The notes under the pieces are model-generated. The model did no database searches, was not told the origin of the DNA, and worked only from the letters and a program-made list of their open reading frames with translations. A DNA stretch of 47,418 nt, taken from an uncultured Clostridia bacterium. Lineage in GTDB: Bacteria > Bacillota > Clostridia > Christensenellales > Borkfalkiaceae. The stretch is taken from the NCBI GenBank assembly GCA_958419945.1, contig CATZIC010000004.1, forward strand, positions 1-47,418. Reading direction: 5' to 3'. Position 1 is the first letter of the stretch. Every line of letters starts with the position of its first letter. Shown here one piece after another: positions 41,949 through 47,418 of this stretch. The position numbers and the translations under genes are program-made.

Positions 41949-42773
41949 TTAAGCAACGTTTTCGCACTCCGAAACAGCGTCGCCCGCTTGCTCGGTTTTC
42001 AGATATCTTATTACGACGTGCGTACTGAAGTTTTCCGAACATTCACGCATAAAATCATAAACTTCATTGCGAAGTTTGTTTTGCGCTTCCTTGGGTTTTA
42101 GGGTTTTATCGGGGTAAAAAGGATCGCTTACGTAAACTGTAATTTTAGCCTTTCTTATTAAACGGGACAAGCCTTTCGGTTTTTGATAGGCGGTAAAAAA
42201 TGCAACTACGGGCGAGCCGTCCTTTACGGGATAATGAAAGGAGGCCGCGGAAAAAGGTCTTACACCGTTATAGTACGGCCAAATATGCGCCTCGGGATAA
42301 ATGGTAACGTTTTCGCCACGCCTATGGCAGTAATCTACTGCCTTAGCAAACTTTATCATTCCCCTGCCTTCCGAAGGCAATGGTATGACGCCTAACATTT
42401 TTACTATTGTTTTTAGCCCTTTTATGGAGACTGCGTCCGGATTTGCTATAATCTTGTTCCGCCGCGGAAAGGAAAGAAGCATTGGGGTAAAAGCGTCGAA
42501 CGTAGCGGTGTGATTACCGTATAGATAAACACCTTTCAGTCCCTTTAAGGCTTTACGGTTTTTAATGCGGACGCCGTACACGAAATGTTCGAGAATAAAG
42601 ATTATAGGCATGGCGATGCCACGCAAAATGTAGGTGCCTACTTTATAAAAAAAGTTTTTAGGCACGTAGTCGTAGTTTTCGTCAATCTTGTCGTGCGAAA
42701 TATTAGTTCCCGCAAAATCGTCCTTTAAAGGATCATTGTAGTAAACTGTTTTTTCAGGAAGATTTCCTTTCAT
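41949..42773 (-). CDS. 1-acylglycerol-3-phosphate acyltransferase-like protein
   Basis: 274 aa, PlsC family of membrane lipid acyltransferases. Motif I NHTATFD (H-x4-D), motif II region FPRRNKII, motif III IYPEAHIW (the usual EGTR is changed to EAHI) and motif IV VPVV-like SPVVAFF. A hydrophobic segment at about 48-70 suggests membrane attachment. It overlaps the glycosyltransferase gene by 20 bases, so they are co-translated, suggesting a joint role in membrane lipid or glycolipid synthesis. The unusual motif III leaves the acyl acceptor uncertain. Confidence 0.85.
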   Translation of the reverse strand: MKGNLPEKTVYYNDPLKDDFAGTNISHDKIDENYDYVPKNFFYKVGTYILRGIAMPIIFILEHFVYGVRIKNRKALKGLKGVYLYGNHTATFDAFTPMLLSFPRRNKIIANPDAVSIKGLKTIVKMLGVIPLPSEGRGMIKFAKAVDYCHRRGENVTIYPEAHIWPYYNGVRPFSAASFHYPVKDGSPVVAFFTAYQKPKGLSRLIRKAKITVYVSDPFYPDKTLKPKEAQNKLRNEVYDFMRECSENFSTHVVIRYLKTEQAGDAVSECENVA

Positions 42774-43899
42774 TAACGACTTCCTCTATCATCTGCTCCA
42801 TTTTTTCCATGCACTGTTCCTGATCGAAGGCCTTGGAGCTTGCAAGATATTTCTGTTCGCACCTGCGTTTTTCCTCGGGGTGGTCGATCCAATAGTCTAT
42901 TACCCTTGCCAAATCCTTAGGGTCCCTGTTTTTGAAAACGCAACGGCTGTCTACAACGTAATTTTTTGTAGCCGAACGCTTTGACGACGAACATATCGTA
43001 AGTTTTCCGCAAGCAATGGCTTCAATGCAGGAAATCCCTTCAAGTTCCATTTCCGCAGGATGCACGTAAATGTCGCAAGCGTTTAACACGTCGATAATTT
43101 CCTTACGGGAATAGAATTTGAAAATCGGCGGTATGGGAAGCTTTTCGGCAAGTTTTTTGTAATATTTTTCCTTAGCCCCCTGTCCGCCCAACACGAGCTG
43201 AATACTGTCTTTATATTTGGAATAGTTTATCGCCTTTATTAAAGTGTCCTGCGATTTTTCGCGAGAGTACCTTCCCGTGGTAAGTATTACAATTTTATCA
43301 CGCCATTCGGGCGGCTTTTTCGAAGGGGCTTTTTTGACGTAATCGTTTACGCCGTTTGAAATTACGTAGCCCTTGGTCTTTTCGTGAATATTGCTTTCGA
43401 AAACGTTTTTGATAAAGTTAGTCGGAAAATGTATTCCGTCCACGCGTGAGAAAAAGTGTTTCCAATTATACACGTAGAAAAAGTGATTTAGCGGCTGACA
43501 CCATTGCAGTTTTATATGGGAAGTGAAATTTTCCGCCTGAGCGTGGAAACCTGCGGTTGCCGGAATACCTTTTTCTTCGGCCACGTTTAAAGTTGCGCGT
43601 CCTAGCATAAATGGGGTCATTATATGAACAACGTCCGCACCGTCAAGTGCCCTTTCGATAATCTCTCTTTGAGGCTTAGCAAGGGTTACGCCCACCTTTG
43701 CAACGTAACTGTTCAAAAGTTTGCCGAGGTCGTAATTAGGCACGACAAAATAATCCTTTTCGCCCTCTCGCATTTTATCACCGCACAAAACCCGCACTGT
43801 ATGCCCCTGCGCGCGTAAATAATTTATTAGATTCATTGCGGCAATCGTAGTGCCGTTGTTTTCCTCGCCCAAAACATCGCAGGCAACGGTTACAATCAT
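42754..43899 (-). CDS. GT4 glycosyltransferase, probable glycolipid synthase
   Basis: 381 aa. GT-B fold: N-terminal domain with VTVACDVLGEENNGTTIAAM and DVVHIMTPFMLGR, C-terminal nucleotide-sugar domain with ILTTGRYSREKSQDTLIKA and the EX7E motif EMELEGISCIEAIACGK. This resembles 1,2-diacylglycerol 3-glucosyltransferases, which transfer glucose to membrane lipids. Coupled to the acyltransferase downstream, supporting a lipid substrate. The exact sugar and acceptor are inferred. Confidence 0.85.
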   Translation of the reverse strand: MIVTVACDVLGEENNGTTIAAMNLINYLRAQGHTVRVLCGDKMREGEKDYFVVPNYDLGKLLNSYVAKVGVTLAKPQREIIERALDGADVVHIMTPFMLGRATLNVAEEKGIPATAGFHAQAENFTSHIKLQWCQPLNHFFYVYNWKHFFSRVDGIHFPTNFIKNVFESNIHEKTKGYVISNGVNDYVKKAPSKKPPEWRDKIVILTTGRYSREKSQDTLIKAINYSKYKDSIQLVLGGQGAKEKYYKKLAEKLPIPPIFKFYSRKEIIDVLNACDIYVHPAEMELEGISCIEAIACGKLTICSSSKRSATKNYVVDSRCVFKNRDPKDLARVIDYWIDHPEEKRRCEQKYLASSKAFDQEQCMEKMEQMIEEVVNERKSS

Positions 43900-44099
43900 A
43901 AAATCCTCTCTTTTAGTGGCAACTTAGCCGGTCTAAAAAACTTTAAACTTTTCTTATTGAAAAGCATTATAGCAAAGCAAATTCAACTTTTCTTCAAATT
44001 TTTACTTACCGAAATTATTTTTACATTTTGATTTTGCCCATTTAAAGTTTTTTAAACCAAAACTCTTTCGTTTTTGGTTTTCAAGGCTAAAACAGGCGT

Positions 44100-44123
44100 A
44101 AACCGACCTATAGATGGACTTTT
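44100..44123 (+). repeat. SIR copy 18
   Basis: AAACCGACCTATAG, ATGG, ACTTTT. The gap 43900-44238 between the glycosyltransferase and rsmI holds this, the rsmI terminator and SIR copy 19, and otherwise AT-rich sequence. Confidence 0.8.
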
Positions 44124-44135
44124 CGGACTTTTTCA

Positions 44136-44173
44136 TAAAAAAACCGCAGTATTATTTTGCTGCGGTGATTTTT
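44136..44173 (-). terminator. Terminator after rsmI
   Basis: Minus strand ACCGCAG, 10-base loop, CTGCGGT and T7. Confidence 0.8.
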
Positions 44174-44199
44174 CCAAAAGACAACAAAAAAAAGGGCGA

Positions 44200-44223
44200 T
44201 AGCAGGCTTATAGCCCGACTTTC
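44200..44223 (+). repeat. SIR copy 19
   Basis: TAGCAGGCTTATAG, CCCG, ACTTTC; sits within a wider AAAGGGCGA/TCGTCCTTT hairpin. Confidence 0.7.
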
Positions 44224-44238
44224 GTCCTTTTAAATTAT

Positions 44239-45048
44239 TTAAGAATTTTCCTCGTCGATTACCATTTTATATAGTTCGCTTTTGCTAATTCCCCTTTCCT
44301 TGGAAACCTTTTATATGGCGTCCATTTTGGAAAGCCCGTCCTTTTGGTACAGCTTAACGTGTTCAAGTGGACTAAGAGTTGAAAAATCTTCTTTTTGGTA
44401 ATAGCCGTCAACCACGATTACAAACTCTCCGCGCAAATCGATATCCGGCGTATCGCCTAAGTAAAACTCACAGCGAGTTTCGTAAACCTTTGTAATTTCC
44501 TTTACAAGGACTGCTTTTCTTTTACCAAGGGCTTCATATAACCACGATAAAGTCTTTTCGATATCGTGCGGGGCGCAGTAAAAGACAAGGCTTGCGGGAA
44601 CCGTGGAAAACTTGTCTAAAAGTTTTTCCCTGTCAACCTTTTTTTCCGGCAAAAAGCCGATAAACAGGAAATTTGCACTGTTTAATCCCGACAAAATCAG
44701 TGCCGGCAAAAGTGCGTTCGCGCCCGGGACCACGGTAAACTGTTCTCCGCTAGTTAAAAGTGCGGAAACCAAAACGCCGCCGGGGTCGGACAATACCGGC
44801 GTTCCCGCATCGGAAATAACCGCTACGGTCTTACCCTGTTTAAGCATTTCGACAATCTCTGTTGCGACTTCGGCTTCGTTAAACTTCTGGTAAGAAATAA
44901 GCGGTTTTTTAATTCCGTATTTATTTAAAAGGGGCAAAGAATGTCTTGTGTCCTCGCAGGCAATAACGTCTACGGTAGACAAAACTTCTACCGCCCTATA
45001 GGTAATATCCCCTAAATTTCCGATAGGGGTGGAAACAAAATATAACAT
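44239..45048 (-). pseudogene. rsmI: RsmI 16S rRNA methyltransferase with in-frame nonsense codon
   Basis: RsmI methylates the 2'-O of C1402 in 16S rRNA (SAM-dependent, tetrapyrrole-methylase fold). Residues 1-245 are intact: LYFVSTPIGNLGDITYRAVE, CEDTRHSLPLL, VISDAGTPVLSDPG, VPGANALLPALI and the GEFVIVVDG strand. A TAA at 44313-44311 then stops the frame. The same frame continues for 23 more codons to a second TAA at 44241-44239, encoding KVSKERGISKSELYK. That is the normal RsmI C-terminal helix-turn-helix, directly continuing KMDAI. One base change (for example AAA to TAA) or a sequencing error explains it. The 245-residue product retains the whole catalytic domain and may still work, so inactivation is uncertain. 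Confidence 0.8.
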
Positions 45049-45070
45049 AATTTATTTAAAAAAGTGGCAC

Positions 45071-45094
45071 TAATAGGCTTATAGCCCGACTTTT
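45071..45094 (+). repeat. SIR copy 20
   Basis: TAATAGGCTTATAG, CCCG, ACTTTT. Confidence 0.8.
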
Positions 45095-45117
45095 GAGAAT
45101 TATTCCCGCTTGGGCTT

Positions 45118-45153
45118 CTGGATTGCCACGTCGCTTTGCGACTCGCAATGACG
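45118..45153 (-). repeat. REP-like palindromic element, copy 4
   Basis: Minus strand CGTCATTGCGAG, TCGCAAAGCGA hairpin core, CGTGGCAATCCAG; opposite orientation to copies 1-3. Confidence 0.85.
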
Positions 45154-45219
45154 GTAAAAATAAACATTTTTAATCCTTATTCCATTAGCGACAGCGACCT
45201 TATTAGCGCAGATATGCGC

Positions 45220-45243
45220 TAACGGGCTTATAGCCAGACTTTT
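45220..45243 (+). repeat. SIR copy 21, overlapping the trmN6 stop codon
   Basis: TAACGGGCTTATAG, CCAG, ACTTTT. The T-run and next A (45242-45244) form the TAA stop of trmN6. Confidence 0.85.
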
Positions 45244-45931
45244 ATCCTTTAAAGTCAGTAGCGTTGTTTTCAAAAACGCCTTCAAGTTTAAACGCCGGTT
45301 TTTTATCTTTTACGCCGTCGATTAAGAATAGATAAATATCTTTCGAGTTTTTTCCCGTTATAAAACGAATCCTGTACGGCTCGATTTTGTTATTTCGAAA
45401 ACTCGTAATAACGTCCGCAAGTCTTTCCGGTTTATGACACATAAGAAGGTGTCCGCCGGGATAAAGAGACCTATAGGCGCACTTTACTATGTCATCGAGG
45501 GTGCATTTTACTTCCGCACGACAGATTGCAATATGCTCTTCTTCAGGCATTAAACCGCTTCCGCTTTTCTTATAAGGCGGATTGCAAAACACTGCGTCGT
45601 AGCTTTGGCTTCCGCTAAAATCTTTTAGGTCGCAGTTTATTACCGTCATTTTGTCCTGAAGCCCGTTTAATAAAACAGACTCTTGACACATATCGGCAAG
45701 CGGCTTTTGAAGTTCCAAAAAGTCGACTTTTTCGGCGCCGAACTCTCCATAGTAGTGTAGCCCGACTATGCCGCTGCCTGCGCATATATCAAGTACTTTT
45801 TTATAAGGCTTGTCCGGAAAGCGCGCCAAAAGTACCGCGTCGCTTGTGAAGCGGTAAAGTTTGCTCGACTGAATTATTTTTAAGTCGTCAAGCATCAGAT
45901 CTTCGATTTTTTTATCTTCCGAAAGCACCAT
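45242..45931 (-). CDS. trmN6: tRNA1(Val) (adenine-N6)-methyltransferase-like
   Basis: 229 aa from the ATG at 45931-45929; there is no good ribosome binding site, and an in-frame TTG three codons upstream is also possible. Class I SAM-dependent fold with motif I VLDICAGSGIVGLHY and the catalytic NPPY in FCNPPYKKSGSG, as in TrmN6/YabB enzymes that methylate adenine in tRNA. LYPGGHLLMCHKPERL near the C-terminus is typical. Gene order with rsmI and ricT matches the Bacillus yaaT region. Confidence 0.88.
   Translation of the reverse strand: MVLSEDKKIEDLMLDDLKIIQSSKLYRFTSDAVLLARFPDKPYKKVLDICAGSGIVGLHYYGEFGAEKVDFLELQKPLADMCQESVLLNGLQDKMTVINCDLKDFSGSQSYDAVFCNPPYKKSGSGLMPEEEHIAICRAEVKCTLDDIVKCAYRSLYPGGHLLMCHKPERLADVITSFRNNKIEPYRIRFITGKNSKDIYLFLIDGVKDKKPAFKLEGVFENNATDFKG
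45463..45486 (+). repeat. Weak SIR-like match inside trmN6 (copy 22)
   Basis: AAAGAGACCTATAG, GCGC, ACTTTA. It encodes CAYRSLYP in a conserved part of the protein, so the match may be chance. Confidence 0.35.
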
Positions 45932-45980
45932 AAGAAACAACTAAAGAAAATTTCTCGCTTAACACCGAATAACAGCAAGT

Positions 45981-46016
45981 AAAAAGGGCGCTACAAATAA
46001 GTAGCAACCCTTTTTA
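45981..46016 (-). terminator. Ferredoxin gene terminator
   Basis: AAAAAGGG-GCTAC, AAATAA loop, GTAGC-CCCTTTTT; 8 bases after the ferredoxin stop on the minus strand. Confidence 0.85.
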
Positions 46017-46023
46017 ATACGAA

Positions 46024-46194
46024 TTATTCTTCGGAAGGAGCACCAACAGGGCAATTGTCAGCACAAGCACCGCAAGAAATGCAGATTGCAGGATCGATTT
46101 CGTACTGAGTTGCGCCTGAAGTAATAGCGTTTACAGGGCAGTTGTCAGCACAAGCACCGCAAGAAATGCATGCGTCGGAAATCTTATAAGCCAT
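46024..46194 (-). CDS. 2[4Fe-4S] ferredoxin
   Basis: A 56-aa clostridial-type ferredoxin, shorter than 60 residues and easily missed. Two cluster motifs, C-x2-C-x2-C-x3-CP, each in the sequence ISCGACADNCPV. It is a low-potential electron carrier in the cytosol. The ATG at 46194-46192 follows a GGAGG site. The two halves are almost identical in DNA: a 38-base segment (46046-46083 and 46133-46170) matches at 37 positions. It has its own terminator and probably its own promoter, between trmN6 and ricT. Confidence 0.93.
   Translation of the reverse strand: MAYKISDACISCGACADNCPVNAITSGATQYEIDPAICISCGACADNCPVGAPSEE
46046..46170 (-). repeat. Internal DNA duplication in the ferredoxin gene
   Basis: 38-base direct repeats at 46046-46083 and 46133-46170 differ at one synonymous third-codon position. 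They cover both cluster-binding motifs. Confidence 0.85.
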
Positions 46195-46226
46195 AGTGTA
46201 ATACCTCCGTTTAATCTTAAATTTAA

Positions 46227-46246
46227 GTCGTAAATCGTATTACGAC
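46227..46246. promoter_or_regulatory. Palindrome upstream of the ferredoxin gene
   Basis: GTCGTAA, 6-base centre, TTACGAC: a perfect 7-bp inverted repeat 33 bases before the start codon, in the likely promoter/leader. Candidate operator. Confidence 0.45.
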
Positions 46247-46331
46247 AAAATATCTTATTTTTATTTTATCACAAAAATTACCGTTTGTATATGGATTAAA
46301 GCATACATTAGCATACTTTTTCGGTTATTTT

Positions 46332-47213
46332 TTATTCTTCGAGCCCTTTTAGTTCCGCCTGCTCTTCAGGCGTCAGTTTATCGTCGTCATCGGAACGATT
46401 TGATTTAGAGAATTTAACCTCATTAAGCGGGAAGTCTTTATAGATAAGCCCGCCTTCCCCTTTGTCGATTTTTACCTTTACCGTAAGGTTGAGCATGTTG
46501 TTGGAAATCACAACGCCCTGCCCTTCCTGCGTTTTAACCGTACTACCTACTTTGGGCATTTTTTTATAGATGTCTGCGTAGTAAGCGTTTTCGTATTCAA
46601 GACAGCACATAAGCCTTCCGCAAAGTCCGCTGATTTTACCCGGGTTTAGAGAAAGGCCCTGAACTTTCGCCATTTTAATGGTAACCTTTTTAAAGTCAGG
46701 CATGCAATTTTTACAGCAGACTTCTCTTCCGCAAGGTGCGATACCGCCGAGAATTTTTGCCTCGTCACGAATGCCGACCTGCCTTAATTCTATCCTTATA
46801 TGGAAAGCGGCGGCTAAGTCTTTAACGAGTTCCCTAAAGTCTATCCTAGTCGGCGCAGTAAAATAAAAGACTACTTTAGAACCGTCGAAAGTGAATTCGG
46901 CGTCAATAAGTTTCATTTTAAGTTTATGTTTTTCGATAAGGGATTCCGCAATCTTTTTTGCCTCGGGGGTCTTTTGCATGTTTTTGCGGTTGAGTTCGGT
47001 ATCCTTTTCGGTCGCCTTCCTTATAATCGGTTTAAGGGGCTGAACGATTTCGTTATCGTCGACTTCCTTATTCGCAATGCTTATTGTGCCGTATTCCACG
47101 CCACGAGTGGTTTCGACGATAACGCCGTCCCCTTTAGAAAATTCTATATTTTTTGGATCGAAGTAATATACCTTTCCGAAGTTACGGAATCTTACTCCTA
47201 CAATTTTTGCCAT
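46332..47213 (-). CDS. ricT: RicT (YaaT), PSP1-domain regulator
   Basis: 293 aa. PSP1 domain: start MAKIVGVRFRNFGKVYYF, centre IELRQVGIRDEAKILGGIAPCGREVCC, and a second Cys cluster GLCGRLMCCLEYE. In Bacillus RicT forms a complex with RicA and RicF that carries Fe-S clusters and directs RNase Y and sporulation/competence control. The conserved Cys are all present. Acidic C-terminal tail (SDDDDKLTPEEQ). Overlaps the end of holB by 16 bases, the usual Firmicutes arrangement. Confidence 0.95.
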   Translation of the reverse strand: MAKIVGVRFRNFGKVYYFDPKNIEFSKGDGVIVETTRGVEYGTISIANKEVDDNEIVQPLKPIIRKATEKDTELNRKNMQKTPEAKKIAESLIEKHKLKMKLIDAEFTFDGSKVVFYFTAPTRIDFRELVKDLAAAFHIRIELRQVGIRDEAKILGGIAPCGREVCCKNCMPDFKKVTIKMAKVQGLSLNPGKISGLCGRLMCCLEYENAYYADIYKKMPKVGSTVKTQEGQGVVISNNMLNLTVKVKIDKGEGGLIYKDFPLNEVKFSKSNRSDDDDKLTPEEQAELKGLEE

Positions 47214-47418
47214 TTGGTTTTTTCCTCCATTACGGCGAACAATACGCCGTCGGTAAGTATTGCGTTATTTATATTATAGTTTACGCTTTTTTCAAATTTA
47301 TTTAACCGCTCAATAGTGGCGATAATCGGCCCATAGCCCCACTTTTCGGTTGCGGGATACAATATTTCGTAGCCCTTTTCCACTCGCTTCGAAGCAAGGT
47401 ATTCAAGTAGTTTTCCAA
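47198..47418 (-). CDS. holB: DNA polymerase III delta' subunit, C-terminal fragment (runs off the window)
   Basis: The frame is open to the last base, giving 73 codons including stop, ending in SVNYNINNAILTDGVLFAVM. The position directly before ricT and the helical C-terminal sequence match the delta' clamp-loader subunit in Firmicutes. The catalytic and zinc domains lie outside the window, so the call depends on context. Confidence 0.75.
   Translation of the reverse strand, partial: GKLLEYLASKRVEKGYEILYPATEKWGYGPIIATIERLNKFEKSVNYNINNAILTDGVLFAVMEEKTKWQKL
47323..47346 (+). repeat. SIR copy 23 inside the holB coding region
   Basis: TAATCGGCC-CATAG, CCCC, ACTTTT; one mismatch in the TATAG core. 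The gene strand reads KWGYGPIIA in frame. Confidence 0.6.

Noticed and set aside
1125..47346. SIR as a promoter, because of the TATAG core
   Set aside because: No -35 at a fixed distance, presence inside genes and at terminators, and no consistent orientation to genes.

Overview
The window looks like a chromosomal segment of a Gram-positive, Clostridia-like (Firmicutes/Bacillota) bacterium, probably an uncultured lineage. I see this from the S10-spc-alpha ribosomal gene order, zinc-type S14/L36/S4, the Feo operon with a FeoB-associated Cys-rich peptide, a holB-ricT-ferredoxin-trmN6-rsmI segment like the Bacillus yaaT region, AGGAGG-type ribosome binding sites and near-consensus TTGACA-17-TATAAT promoters. 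I cannot name a species. There are no rRNA or tRNA genes, CRISPR arrays, transposases or prophage genes.

Layout. 1-1107: start of an SPFH gene (minus) and nadE (plus). 1328-4651: ferrous iron uptake operon on the minus strand (two FeoA-type proteins, FeoB with an unusual extracytoplasmic insertion, Cys-rich peptide), divergent from a TetR regulator that appears to be leaderless. 5635-8247: two lipoproteins, one with a von Willebrand A domain. 8575-12177: mscL, argS and ychF. 12657-17395: eight small secreted proteins, mostly lipoproteins, of one paralogous family in two duplicated blocks, each driven by a near-identical promoter cassette. 17520-24164: gapA, an M29 aminopeptidase, a TfoX-N protein, a COG2509 flavoprotein and a long U32 peptidase-family protein. 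24247-39540: an uninterrupted minus-strand run of about 15 kb (rpsJ to rplQ, with secY, adk, map, infA and rpoA), preceded by a strong promoter and a 175-nt structured RNA that ends in its own terminator. 40105-41555: PLP synthase pdxST. 41949-43899: a PlsC-type acyltransferase and a GT4 glycosyltransferase, probably glycolipid synthesis. 44239-47418: rsmI (carrying an in-frame nonsense codon), trmN6, a 2[4Fe-4S] ferredoxin, ricT and the end of holB.

The most unusual feature is a dispersed short repeat, here called SIR: TAACSGRCYTATAG, then four variable bases, then ACTTTT (24 bp). I count 24 copies. They lie between genes, at stop codons, inside terminator hairpins and in frame inside at least one coding sequence. 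None lies in the ribosomal protein cluster, and 18 of 24 point the same way. A second, REP-like palindromic family (GTCATTGCGAG ... GCAATCCAG) has four copies, each beside SIRs. These repeats, the expanded lipoprotein family with its own regulatory cassette, and the RNA upstream of the S10 operon are the parts most worth following up.
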